Source: Oenanthe sinensis (lineage: Eukaryota > Streptophyta > Magnoliopsida > Apiales > Apiaceae). From it: DNA of 64,000 nucleotides. The notes under the pieces were generated by a model. That model had not been told where the DNA came from, ran no database searches, and saw only the letters and a program-made list of their open reading frames with translations. The stretch is from NCBI GenBank assembly GCA_028671895.1, contig CM053796.1, forward strand, positions 35,648,860-35,712,859, written 5' to 3'. Below, in pieces: positions 1 to 10,743 of this stretch. Position 1 is the first letter of the stretch. Each line of letters starts with the position of its first letter. A program made the translations under genes and the position numbers.

Positions 1-720
1 CAAAATCGATCGTTCCGCGTAGATAACGAAATATATGTTTGATCCCGTTCCAATGTCTGTCTACTGGTGTAGAGTTGAATCTTGCCAATAAATTCACGAC
101 AAATGCAATATCCGGCCTTGTATTGTTTGCCGAGTACATGAGTGCACCAAGATATGGAATTTCAGGTCCAAGAACTTTTTTCACCATCTTCTTGTGGTCA
201 AAATGGATATTTGTCAGGTTCTAGAGATCGAACTACCATTGGAGTAGTCAAAGGATGAGATTTATCCATGTAAAATCTGTTCAAGACTTTTTCGGTATAT
301 GTGAATTGATGTAGGAGAATTCCTGATGACAAGTGCTCTACTTGTATACCAAGACAATATTCTGTTCTTCCAAGATCTTTCATTTCAAATTCTATCTTTA
401 GATATATGACAACATCATCAACATCTTTAGATGTTCATACTAGATTCAAATCATCAGCATATACAACAATAATCACAAAACTAGATTGTGATTTCTTAAT
501 AAAAACACATGGACATACCTGATTGCTTATATACCCATTCTTTTATAAATAACGACTAAGTCTGCTATACTACATGCGACCAGATTATTTTAATCCATAT
601 AATGATCGTTGCAGTTTAATGAAGTATATATGACGAGGTTTCTTGAACCCATCCATTTTCAATCATTCAGGGATTTTCATATAAATTTTACTATCAAGTG
701 AACTATATAGGTATGCGGTA
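1..720 (-). pseudogene. Copia reverse transcriptase fragment (C-terminal half)
   Basis: Minus-strand translation, allowing stops, gives the copia RT order: TAYLYSSLDSKIYMKIPE, then LQRSLYGLK, the catalytic VVYADDL box near 460, then MKDLGRTEYCLGIQVEHL, and RYLRGTIDF at the left edge. Several in-frame stops are present. It rejoins the upstream RT half at about 1841 once the insertion at 722-1840 is removed. Confidence 0.85.
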
Positions 721-721
721 A

Positions 722-1840
722 TGTTAAACAATATGGGTGTTGCAGAAAAGGGGGGGGGGGGTTGAATGCAACTTACAAAATTATCATTATTCTTGTTAAC
801 AACAAACAAGTCAGTAATAAAAGCAAGTTATGAAATGCAAATAACTAAGCAAACAGTTGAAGACATGTGTTTAACTTAAAAAATTAATTTTATTATTTTT
901 TGTTTTGCTACAACTGACTGGAATGAGTATTCCAGCTACAAAGAAACAATGAGCAATAGATTTGCTAAAGTTTCTTGATTGAGAGAAAACTTTGCTCAGT
1001 TGCATTAGGAAAAATACTTATGAGATATGTGTATTTATACTAAAACACATATCCCACTTACATGTGCACTTTTCCTTTGTCCTAGAATAAAATTCAAAAT
1101 AGAAACTGTGCTTTTATGGTTCAATTTTGGCTTCATTCCATTTGTAGATAAAGTTGTGCTGAGATGACAAAAATCTTTGACTCCTGGTGCACACCTTATC
1201 TTTTTGCTTGTATTCTCCCAAGTTGCAGTAGTAGGCTTGACAGACTAGATAGTAATATCTAAATCATTCCTTGTGTTTTCACTATCTAATCTGCTACCTG
1301 GAACAGACTGTCAGCTTCACTAAAAGTATACTGTCAACTTCTAGCTCCACTATGGTGACAGTATCTTTGGCTCTGCACACTTTGTTGTCAAGCCTCGATA
1401 GATCCTTGAACTTTACTGTCTCCAAAGTTGCTGTCACTTATCCCCGCTAAACGTGCTATCAGTAAAACTTACTGTCTGTGAATCTTCATTCTCCGCCAAG
1501 TTTACTGTCATTGAAATAGTTGATGTCGTCTGTTCCTTTGTGCTGTCACTTGAATATGTTGTCGTAGGCTTCAGTTGTAGAATGTTACTATCAAAGTCTT
1601 GACCCATGTTGTGCCTGAACACTTTGTGAACTTCTACTTCATGGATCATGTTATTGTATTTGTACAAGACAATAACTATTGAGACTTACTGTCACCTACT
1701 TGGCTTTTAAACATACTGTTATAAGTGACAACTAAACATACTGTCAATATACATATGACAGTACATTTTACTTAGTTAATTTCTAATTAATCTAAGTAAC
1801 TTCTAGTTGATTATAATGTTAACACCACAATCCCTAACGT
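722..1840. mobile_element. Unclassified DNA-transposon-like insertion inside copia RT
   Basis: The RT reading MDVVTAYL is split here. The flanks share GTAA (718-721 and 1841-1844), which also fits a 3-bp TAA duplication. The termini form an imperfect inverted repeat: TGTTAAACAATATGGGTGTT on the left, ACGTTAGGGATTGTGGTGTT reading in from the right. An 11-base G run follows the left end. The right half carries at least seven ACTGTCA/TGACAGT motifs (1305-1765), resembling subterminal transposase-binding repeats. No coding capacity is seen. A 3-bp TAA duplication would suit PIF/Harbinger, but the family is not established. Confidence 0.5.
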
Positions 1841-3600
1841 GTAACAACATCCATAAGACGTGTTTCTAATTTTTCTTTAGATTTCATACCTAATATAAAA
1901 TGAAAAGTAATTTCATCCATTACTGGCGAGTATGTCTCTTGATAATCAATGTCATGCCTTTGAGAAAACCCATGAGCTACAAGTCAGGCTTTATATCTCA
2001 TGATTTCATTTCTTTCATTTCATTTTCTTATGAATACCCATTTGTTTCCAACAGGGTTCACACCAATTTGTGTTTGGACTACAGGTCCAAATACTTCTCT
2101 CTTGTGCAACGAATTTAATTCTGTTTGAATTGCATCTTTCCATTTAAGCCAGTCTTTTTGTCGACAGCATTCATCAACATTTTGGTTCAGGATCAGAATT
2201 TATGTCGACATCTAGTGTCATAGAGTACACAAATACATCATCGATTATGACTTTACTTCGATCCCATAATTTCATATCATGCACATAATTTATTGAAATT
2301 TCATAATTATTTAATCCCATGTCTTCAGGGACTAAAATCTCTTCAGGAGATAATACCACTTCAGGGGTAATTGCTACTTCTGGAGCATGTGCCACTTCTG
2401 GGGTAATTTTCTTTGTTTTTCATTTTCGTGTTGTAATATCCTTTGCACCGACCGGTCTACCCCACTTCAAACGCGGGTTTGATTCTGTAACCAATTCCTT
2501 AGAATTTAATTTTGAATTGGTATATCTATTCTAGCTGGAGTATTTACTGCAAGTATATGAGGTTTTATTACTTTTATAGAATCGTTAAATGCGTCTGGCC
2601 TTTGATTTGCGATATTTTGCATGTGAGTAGTTCTTTTAACTTCAAGTTCACATTGACCGGTATGCGGATCTAGAAAATATAATCATGATGCATTCTATGT
2701 TATCTCAGGATTATTTTTACTCAAGGGTTTATCTCCCTCTAAGGGAGAAAACATAGATTCATCAAAATGGCAATCTGCATATCTCGCGGTAAATAAATCT
2801 CCAGTTAGTGGTTCAAGATATCTAATTATGGATGCTGAATCAAAACCAACGTAGATACATATTCTTCTCTGAGCTCCTATCTTTGATCTCTGTGGTGGAA
2901 CGATTGGAACGTATACAACACTTCCGAAAACCTTGAAGTGAGAAATATTAGGAATTTGGCCAAGTACCAATTGCAACGGAGAATGTTTGTTGTAGGCAGT
3001 TGGTCTAATCCTAATAATATTGGCAGCGTGAAGTATTGCATGACCCCAAATATATGCAGGTAATCTTGCTTTTAACAATAAAGGTCTTGCAATAAGTTGA
3101 AGTCTTTTGATAAACGACTCGGCTAATCCATTTTGTGTATGTACATAAGGAACTGGGTGTTCAACTGAGATTCTTACAGACATGCAATAGTCACCAAAAG
3201 TTGCAGATGTGAATTCTTAAGCATTATCTAAACGTATTGATTTAATGGGATAATCTGGGAACTGAGCTCATAATTTGATTATTTGAGCAAGTAATTTTGC
3301 AAAAGCGTCATTACGAGTTGAGAGAAGACAAACATGAGACCATCTAGTTGAGGCATCAATTAAGACCATGAAATACCTAAATGGACCAGATGATGGATGT
3401 ATAGGTCCACATATGTCGCCTTGGATTCTTTCTAGAAAACCTGGATTTTCAAGCTGGACTTTAGTAGGAAATGGTCGAGTAATCAATTTTCCTAAAGAAC
3501 ATGTTGAACAAGGAATGTCTTTTCTCAGTAAGCCTAGAACTTATTTTGAACAAAGCAGAGCTATATGCTCGGACACTTTTAAAATCTTGAAGTCTTAAAT
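1841..3600 (-). pseudogene. Copia integrase and N-terminal RT relic
   Basis: The minus strand carries integrase core pieces: 3268-3486 with GDICGPI and a FMVLIDASTRWSHV segment, and 2695-3183 with NGLAESFIKRLQ and the VFGSVVYVP region. The RT start (QKDWLKWKDAIQTELNSL, about 2130-2170) follows. The integrase spacer Met at 3183 is internal and not a true start. Frameshifts and stops separate the open pieces. Upstream, gag residues (LRLQDFKSVRAYSSALFKI, about 3550-3610) run directly into integrase, showing an internal deletion. Confidence 0.85.
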
Positions 3601-5433
3601 TATCTCAATTATTTTCAGCTGCAGGTAGATAAACTAGGTTCTGATGATCAAACCTATCTTTTAGATTTTCCTATAAAATGTAAGGATCCTCAACTTCTAG
3701 ATACTCAGATTTTAAATCTTCATGCATGTGGTGTTAGAGAAATATAATAGAGGTAAACTTTTCTTCCACTGTAGTTGTATTTTATGGCTTAATTGTATCA
3801 CTTAATTGTTAGTGTTGGTGTCCTAGAGACAATACTTTTAATGTTTTATTAAAAACAATTAAGAATTATGTTTTATGTGATTATTTAATTAATATTTATT
3901 ATGTCTTTATTTACTGCGTCATAAATTGAAAGAATAATAAATGTCCTTGGAATAGTAATACGTAATATATATCTTTAAGTATGTGACTTAAAAATGAGAT
4001 TATATGAATAGTGTTTTATTCTTAAAAGTCCCTAGTCGAGTATTATTATTTAAGGACAATAATAATGCAATAAGACTAGCATGTTTGTTGACTGATGACC
4101 ACATCTCATTGGTAATAGGTATGGTGATACTAAAGTCAAGAACATAAGTGCATGTCTCAATGCATGGCACTGGACAGACCCGCTGTGAGAATCTACATGT
4201 TGATAAGTGTCATAAGAAATTCTTACTGTGATAATGATGTAATGATCCTTAGACTTGAAATCATTATATTTCTATACGAGAATTAATATATTTTGATTAC
4301 ACTCAAAGTTATCTTTAACCGTGTAATGATAAAGGTGTACATTGGGTATGCTATGGATCGTATGAGAAATATGAATGATAGATATATGATTTAACCCTCC
4401 TATTTTAGGAGCGATATTATTGGCCTCTTGATTGAGTGAGACTATAAAATGCATGGTCATGCTCAAATGTTGATTTGATTAATAGTCTACTCATTGATCA
4501 TGGAAATCTGGATTAAACGTTGAAGAGGATGACACATTACATGCCTCGAGTTTGATCTATAATATAAGGTTAAAGGGATTATATTACATTGTACATTACT
4601 CACGAAAGGTTTAATTGAATCACCAATTATTATTATTACTTGGGTAGCAATGATGTATTACTAGATGCCGCTCATTGTTTATAATTTTATTAGTAAAAAA
4701 TAAAATTATTGTCAACGTAATAATAACCTATAGGGTCACACACAAAGAACGTTTAAACGAAGTGTTATTTAAATTATGAATTTAAATATTATTATTAATT
4801 CGAATTTATTTATTTAATTAATTAAGCGAGACTTGATTAATTATATACATATTAGAATTCGAATTTATTAATAATATAAATCCGAAATCTGAATGAGTTT
4901 TAAGAAGTCCAATCAGAATAGGGTTTTGGCCCAAGTCCCTCTCTCCCCTATATATACATAAAGATGTATAGTTTAGGGTTAACAGTTTTATAATTTCATT
5001 TTTAATAAAACCCTAGCAGCTCTACGTTATTTGAGAGGCTAGAGAAAGAGAGAGACAAAGAGGCAGAAACAGGCTAGTACCTAACTCCGGTGATCGTTAG
5101 ACGATACGACGTTCGTGTGGATACCGATAGAGAGCAGATTTCTGTGAAGGGATGCTGTGATTCATCGCTTCTGGACCTCTATAATCATCATAAGGAAAGT
5201 TTTAATAAGGTACACATCCGATTCTCCATAATCATCCGCTTATTATACACGGATCCTGCATTTGGGATTCGTTATTTTGTATTTATTTTTCACGTTTTTC
5301 CGCTGCGTGTGTGCCCGAATCCCAACATTAATTTCTTTGAACCAAGGTGTAATTTTACATCTTGTACCCATGACAAATAATTATCCCCAGAAATGTCCAA
5401 TGCAACGAATGACAAGCTTGTAAGATTTGTCAT
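3601..5433 (-). pseudogene. Copia gag N-terminal relic, split by a solo LTR
   Basis: A minus-strand ATG at 5433 opens MTNLTSLSFVALDISG, typical of the copia gag start. It continues to 5333, then resumes at 3801 and leads to the LRLQDFKSV segment. The family normally continues to a CCHC zinc knuckle and protease; both are missing here. Stops are present in the second half. It is non-functional. Confidence 0.8.
3807..5327 (+). mobile_element. Solo LTR (1,521 bp) nested in gag of the older copia element
   Basis: The segment begins TGTTAGTG and ends CCCAACA, and is flanked by an exact 5-bp duplication TTAAT (3802-3806 and 5328-5332). Removing it and one TTAAT restores a continuous minus-strand gag reading from ALDISG through KKLSDTIKP. 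A CTATATATACAT box near 4948 followed by AATAAA near 5004 indicates plus-strand LTR promoter and R-region layout. There is no primer-binding site after it and no purine tract before it, so it is a solo LTR left by LTR-LTR recombination. Its length is more typical of larger copia or gypsy families than of the 165-bp LTR of its host. Confidence 0.85.
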
Positions 5434-6100
5434 ACTAAATCTGAATTGTAACATATAAAATATTAAACTAAATAATTGATGTAAATATTACATAAAACTT
5501 TATTGAATCGGGTGCGTCGACAAATACACAATAATTAATGTATATATCATGATTATCAGTGATACTATAAACAGATCAATATATAAAACAACAAATGGAT
5601 TTTCACCCGCCATATGGACGTTTGTGTATACAGGTTATCTCCGACTGATAAATAATTTTAAGTAGGAAATCCTGTAGAAATTAGTTCGTGTATAAACAGG
5701 TTATTAATTATTTATATAATAATCATAAAAATGTTCCCACAATATCTTGCGATAAATGGTACCACTTTAAAACAATAAAATTAAGGTTTCCACTATTCTT
5801 AGTAATTACTAAAGATTAATGTTACCATAATAATAAAATCAATTACGTATAAACAGTTAATAACAGTGTAATTAAAACGTTCCCAATATATTTTCGGTGT
5901 CACCAAAAAATTATGGTACCGCTAAACAATAATTTAATTTGCAGTAGGCGGTGATCCGACCATATAAATTTAAATTGTTAGTAGACGGCGTAGCCAAGTC
6001 TCATAATAATTAAATATATGTATATATATTAAATATTTAAATATAATAAATAACGATTATACCTTCTCAATTTTTTTGGCGGAGTTTCGTGCTGATAACG
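5434..6100 (-). other. Untranslated leader of the copia relic
   Basis: This is 667 bases of AT-rich sequence between the gag ATG and the LTR. The minus strand directly after the LTR reads CGTTATCAGCACGAAACTCC, a primer-binding-site-like stretch. No open frame or recognisable domain is seen. The leader is unusually long for a small copia element and may hold a further decayed insertion. Confidence 0.55.
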
Positions 6101-6265
6101 TGTTATAAATTAGAAGCAAATATTACTACTATAGTTACTCAGAACTGGCTCCCAGAGATAGAACAGATAACAATACTAGCAAATAGTGTTGTGGTGTATT
6201 TTTTTTCATTCACGAATAAAGCTATTTATAGGTAAGGGAGCAAGGTAATTAAATGCAATGTAACA
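6101..6265 (-). repeat. 5' LTR of the copia relic (165 bp)
   Basis: Read on the minus strand it begins TGTTACATTG, ends TTATAACA, and contains a clear TATA box (CCTATAAATAGC). A short TGTTA/TAACA terminal inversion bounds it, and a primer-binding-site-like CGTTATCAGCACGA follows immediately. The matching 3' LTR is outside the window, so no duplication can be checked. Confidence 0.7.
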
Positions 6266-6369
6266 ATTTCTTCGCCTATGCCTAACTTCACTATTTGACT
6301 GTTGACAATGACAATCAGTTCGCAACGCTCACAAAATTAATGGCGAACTACTTTTTCATATATATAGAA

Positions 6370-7608
6370 GAGTAAAGTACACTTCGTGTACGCGTAGTTA
6401 GTGTGTCAGACCACTTGGGATACCACACTTTAAAAACCACCACGAGCTATACTGCACTTCCTAACTTTTTACACTTTGCTGATTTACATCTAATTGGACT
6501 AACGCCATGACTTTTTGCAAGGGTATTTAGGTCACATGTTACTGTGACTGCTACTGTTTAGCTTCTTGACTGTTACTGTTTTACCGTCTGGTAAAGTGGC
6601 TTTATACACTGTTCCAAAGCCTCCATCGCCAATTATGTTTGTCTTGCAGAAGTTATTGGTTGCTTCAAGAACATCTACCAACGTAAGCTTTAAGAGTGGA
6701 TGCTCAAATATTGCCACGTTGATGCTTAAAGGCTCTTTTGATCTGCTGCTACTCAAGAAAAGGAGATTCTGATTTACAGAACTGTTTAACTTGCAATCTT
6801 CACTTTCCTCTAAATCACTCTGCTTGTTGCTTCTGTGAACCCATATCCATAAGACAATAGCTGTAAAAAGAGTAGCTAACGCGCCACCAACAACAATCAC
6901 TGCTACAACCCATATACTTATCAACCGTGACCGCTTATGAAAACTCTTCAAAGGGCATCTTAGACCAACTAATCCTCCACATAGATCCTATTCCCAACTA
7001 CAGTTATATTCGTTAGGTTTTAGCAAATTTCAACCCTTTTTAGGTTTTAGCAAATTACAACCCTTGGAATATGCCTTTCTAACCTATTCTCCGCCAAATT
7101 GAGAGCAACTGTGTGTTTTCAAGGCTACACAACTTCTTTGGAATCTCTCCGCAAAGACCATTGTCAGAAACATCCAGATACTGAAGTTGCATCAGATTTC
7201 CAAGATCAGATGGGATCTCACCGCTAAAGCTGTTGCCCTGAAGATCCAAAGACATTAAATAGGACAGATTTCCTATAGATTGTGGCAAGCTCTCGGTAAA
7301 CATATTATTACTCAAATCCACAACTTCAATTCTCCAAACCATGGAATTATGAAGGAGCTCATCGATATGACCCGAAATTTTGTTCTGTTGAACATAAAAT
7401 CCGACTAAATTTACCATGTTTGAAAGAGTGGAAGGAAGCTCATATATATAAACTGACAAAAATATCCTTAAAAAAATTGACAGTATTAGTCCAATTAGAC
7501 AGCAAAGTGTAAAAGATTAGGAAACGCATTATAGCGCGGGGTAATTTTTGAAGTGTGCTATTCCGATTGGTCTGATACACAAATGCGTAAACGAATTACA
7601 TTTTGCTC
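6370..7608. mobile_element. Pack-MULE-like element with captured EMS1-type receptor kinase fragment
   Basis: The two ends, about 6370-6540 and 7440-7608, are long imperfect inverted repeats. Shared blocks include TTACACTTTGCTG, CTAATTGGACTAA and TCAGACCA, all in mirrored order. The tips read GAGTAAAGTACACTTCG and, inverted from the right, GAGCAAAATGTAATTCG, as in plant Mutator-like elements. Flanking 9-mers TATATAGAA (6361-6369) and TGCGTAGAA (7609-7617) match at 6 of 9 positions, consistent with an old 9-bp duplication. The interior is host-gene sequence and no transposase is present. This matches the known structure of Pack-MULEs; the family assignment is inference. Confidence 0.75.
6532..7459 (-). 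pseudogene. EMS1/EXS-like LRR receptor kinase fragment, captured
   Basis: The minus strand holds the last leucine-rich repeats (7079-7459: LDLQGNSFSGEIPSDLGNL, LCGEIPKKLCSLEN), a decayed juxtamembrane link, a transmembrane helix (WVVAVIVVGGALATLF), a juxtamembrane region (SRSKEPLSINVAIFEHPLLK) and only the start of the kinase domain (IIGDGGFGTVYKATLPDGKT). The SRSKEPLSINVA and EATNNFCKTNIIGDGGFGTVYKA strings are characteristic of EMS1, the anther/tapetum LRR receptor kinase. The usual AVKK reads TVKK. Stops at about 6952-7078, near a 26-bp tandem duplication (about 7017-7072), separate the halves. Most ectodomain repeats, the catalytic loop and DFG are absent, so no working kinase can be made. 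Confidence 0.85.
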
Positions 7609-7617
7609 TGCGTAGAA

Positions 7618-9055
7618 TATTACTTAATTTATACGTGTAAGTATATATTGTGTATATTATAGTACTTGAGTTTTAAGGCCACATATCAAGCAAAGATTAA
7701 TATATCCTCATCTGATTCACCTCTGTTTATGTCTCCCGCGATTAAACCTCTCCAACACACTGCTGGTCAGTTACTAAAACCCCAATTTTTCTTTTATTTA
7801 TTTTTTTATTGAGTTTGTAGTTGTTGTAATCTTCTTTGATCACACACTGTAGATGCAAGAAATGACCAAAAGTTTGCATTTTGAGACTTGGGTCTTGATT
7901 ATCTTTTGTTGATGGGTGTTGGTTTTTGTGATGTATCTTTACTATGAGTTCTTGTTTTTTTGATGTTTTCTTCATTCGTTTTGTTCTGATTATGTTTATT
8001 GAATGATGGGCTGATCAAATTTTAGGTAAAGATTGTGTCTTTTTGTTATTTAAGCTAATTTGGATGTAAAGAATTATAGTTTTCTCCTATAAACTCTTGG
8101 ATTTATTGTTTTTTTTATTAGGAAGAGGCCAAGCTTGAAGTGTACATTGGAATTAGAAAATGTATATGTTAGAAATGTTAACCTGTTTTGTGTTTTTAAC
8201 GATATTGCACATTTGCACTCTTAAAGTCCCATGGTCTTTACGGAAAAAACCTTTTTTTTGCAAACGGTACGTTTGGCTTGGTTTAGAAGTGTGAAGAGTT
8301 AGCAGTTTATTACAGCTCGTTGAAAGAATATATAAAATGTAATTTGATTGACATGATCACATGAGATGTGATCCTCTTGAAGAATGTAATCAATCAATTC
8401 ACTATATTGATAAAATTGTTTTATTGCCTGAGCAAGTGTAGCTAATTAGGTACTTTCTGTTGTTCATCTATTTTAATTTATGCAAAAAAAATTTCCTTTT
8501 TTTATATTGGTATATTACTTGTTTGTATTGGTATATTCCGTGTTTGCATTTTCTTCTTTCTTTATCTTTTATTGTTTAATATCTTGTCGTCCATAGTCTA
8601 AACTTTCAGTTTTCCACCCCCACCTCTGCATGTGTTTTAAAGGGAAAGATGGTGGAAGTTTCTGACTTTGTCTTTATACTTTGTGATAGCATTTAATTAC
8701 TACTGGTTCATACTATGCAGAGAGCATCAGAGTTCATTCAGATCCCGACTTGGTTTTTTATCAAACTTATGATCCATGTTTAGGTAAGTTTATTTCATCA
8801 TATGGCTGATATATATCGTTTCCTCGTATGGCTGATATAATTCGAATATATATTAATAATACTGCATGTTTGTTGAAGTTATTGTATGTACTGAGATGGT
8901 GATTGTATTACGTCATCGGAGGGGTACACATGATACTAGAATTAGTATTCCTCATGTCAAAAGAGATCAGGATACATTGTGGGATACTGGATATGCAATT
9001 ATGTATAATGCAAGGATACTTTGAAAAGCTTTTCTATATATTTTTCAAGGAATAT
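7618..9055 (+). other. Non-coding stretch with one candidate exon (8720-8781)
   Basis: T-rich sequence resembling 5' UTR or intron of a plus-strand gene. The only gene-like signal is ATGCAG at 8719 followed by an open 62-base segment (reading SIRVHSDPDLVFYQTYDPCL) and a strong donor GTAAGT at 8782. Its phase does not join cleanly to the next candidate exon at 10613, and I do not recognise the peptide. A lysine/histidine-rich minus-strand frame at 7742-7975 looks like chance. Confidence 0.3.
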
Positions 9056-9366
9056 TGTTAAAATATGCCTTGGCTGCTGCAAACTATTATGTGTGAAGTG
9101 TGTTTATTTAGTTCAAGTGTCATGTGACTTGTTGCTAGAAGTTAAGTGTTTTTAAATAAGATAGAATCTGTGGTAGTTATTCAGAGAGTTGCAACTGCAA
9201 ACCTTATATTTAGGATTAGTATGATTTGAATTAGTAGTTATTGTGGTGGTTATAATTTCCACTATTTAAGATATGTTATGTTTGATATTGTATCATTATG
9301 TTTTGTGTAAAGAAAACTATCAGTTTGTGTTGCTATATTATGCAACAGTTAGTTTCAAATCCAACA
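9056..9366 (+). repeat. 5' LTR of the deleted copia element
   Basis: 311 bp, beginning TGTTAAAATATGCC and ending AATCCAACA. It pairs with 10302-10612 at about 97.4% identity by eye. The CACTATTTAAGATA box near 9260 could serve as the LTR promoter. Confidence 0.93.
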
Positions 9367-9539
9367 AATGGTACCAAAGCCTGATTTCTTAAGGGATCTG
9401 TGTGAAATTGATTAGTAAATGAAGTGCTTCCATCCCGAGTTCAAACTCTTATTATCCCATTCCACCCCCTATTTTCACGGGTGAAAACTACCGGTTGTGG
9501 GTTGTCAAAATGACAGCGTATTTGCAGGCGTGAAATCTC

Positions 9540-10261
9540 TAGGAAGAAAAACAGTTGTTCGTGGTATCGTGTGATGCAAAGATCAGCCAAGGTGAATCAT
9601 GTCTAGTGGACAAGGCCCGAGTTGTGAATGAAAAGGAAGAAAAACAGTTGTTCGTGGCATCGTGTGATGCAAGCATCAACTAAGGTGAAACATGGCTAGT
9701 GGACAGTGGTTGTACAAACCACATGACAAATAATGTGGGACTTTTCAAAGAACTTGATCAGAGTACAAGTTCAAAGGTAAGAGTTGAAAATGGACAATAT
9801 ATCTTTGTGAAAGGTAAAGGTTCCATCGTTGTTGAAACTCTCACAAGTAATAAAGTTATTACTAATGTGATGTATGTTCTTGAAATCGATCAAAAAATTT
9901 TGAATGTTGAACAATTGCTTGAGAATAGTTTTAAAGTGCATTTTGAGGACAAGAAGTGTGTGATTAAAGATGCAGAAGGGCTTAAATTATTCTGTGTGTT
10001 AAGATTAAGGGAAAAAGATTTCAACTTGATCTCATGGAAAAAGAGCAAGCTGCATACATGAAGACTACCCATCTTTGGCATAAAAGTTTAGGAGGGTCTG
10101 GATTTTTAAGCAGGTTCTTAGATGAAGAAATCGGTGTTGAACAAGAAGGATTTCTTGTTCAAGGTCAAGGAAAGAAAGGTGTACCAGTTAAAAAAGCTTT
10201 GTATGGTCTTACACAGGCACCAAAGGCCTGGTACAATCATATAAATTTGAATCCATCATGA
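9540..10261 (+). pseudogene. Truncated copia gag-pol with protease fused to RT
   Basis: The protease region at 9699-10061 keeps DSGCTNHMT with the catalytic Asp. A shifted frame (10034-10261) has LWHKSLGGSG from the pre-integrase domain running straight into KKALYGLTQAPKAWYN from RT. The deletion therefore removed all of integrase and much of RT. About 99 bp just upstream (around 9545-9690) are duplicated in tandem with small changes, ending each time in a GGTGAAxCATGxCTAGTGGAC string. It is non-coding in practice. Confidence 0.88.
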
Positions 10262-10301
10262 GGCATAAGTTGGAGTTTGCAGCATCAACGGCAAGGAGGA
10301 G

Positions 10302-10612
10302 TGTTAACATATGCCTTGGCTGCTGCAAACTATTATGTGTGAAGTGTGTTTATTTAGTTCAAGTGTCATGTGACTTGTTGCTAGAAGTTAAGTGTTTTTA
10401 AATAAGATAGAATTTGTGATAGTTATTCAGGGAGTTGCAACTGCAAACCTTATATTTAGGATTAGTGTGATTTGAATTAGTAGTTATTGTGGTGGTTATA
10501 ATTTCCACTATTTAAGATAGGTTATGTTTGGTATTGTATCATTATGTTTTGTGTAAAGAAAACTATCAGTTTGTGTTGCTATATTATGCAGCAGTTAGTT
10601 TCAAATCCAACA
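10302..10612 (+). repeat. 3' LTR of the deleted copia element
   Basis: 311 bp, TGTTAACATATGCC...AATCCAACA, followed by the AATAT duplication at 10613-10617. The purine tract AAGGAGGAG lies directly upstream. Confidence 0.93.
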
Positions 10613-10743
10613 AATATGATTATTTTCTTGGCCCCCATATGCTGAACCAACCTCTGAATGATGTGGTTGCTGACATCAAATTAGCTCTAGTGGATCCAGT
10701 GTTCAACAACGCAGAACACATTATGAGACCACACAGAAATTAG
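10613..10743 (+). CDS. Candidate exon, unrecognised protein
   Basis: Across the restored pre-insertion site the sequence reads TTTTTCAAG then GAATATGATTATTTTC, a plausible acceptor followed by an open frame EYDYFLGPHMLNQPLNDVV... that ends at a stop at 10741. The peptide has ordinary protein composition and the other two frames close quickly. I do not recognise it, no clear donor is visible, and the link to the 8720-8781 candidate exon is out of phase. It may be a decayed exon or chance. The copia element sits exactly at its left border. Confidence 0.25.

Larger units (their letters stand above)
1..6265 (-). mobile_element. Decayed Ty1/copia retrotransposon, 3' end outside window
   Basis: Read on the minus strand, the order is 5' LTR (6101-6265), an AT-rich leader, gag start, integrase, then reverse transcriptase up to the left edge. 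The RNase H part and 3' LTR lie outside. The coding relic is interrupted by a solo LTR (3807-5327) and by an unrelated insertion (about 722-1840). It also carries many stops and an internal deletion that joins gag directly to the integrase region near 3490-3560, so protease and the gag zinc knuckle are gone. Conserved pieces include ALDISG-type gag, GDICGPI and NGLAES in integrase, and MKDLG and VVYADDL in RT. It is an old, inactive copy. Confidence 0.9.
9056..10612 (+). mobile_element. Internally deleted Ty1/copia element with complete LTRs
   Basis: Two 311-bp LTRs (9056-9366 and 10302-10612), both TGTTAA...CCAACA, are flanked by an exact AATAT duplication (9051-9055 and 10613-10617). A near-standard primer-binding site TGGTACCAAAGCC starts two bases after the 5' LTR, and a purine tract GGCAAGGAGGAG precedes the 3' LTR. 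I count 8 differences between the LTRs (about 2.6%), so the insertion is fairly recent. The interior is only 935 bp, with remnants of protease and RT. It cannot move by itself but keeps the cis signals needed for help from an active relative. Confidence 0.93.

Noticed and set aside
7742..7975. Minus-strand 77-codon frame as a gene
   Set aside because: Lys/His-rich low-complexity reading of a T-rich region, with no domain or splice context.
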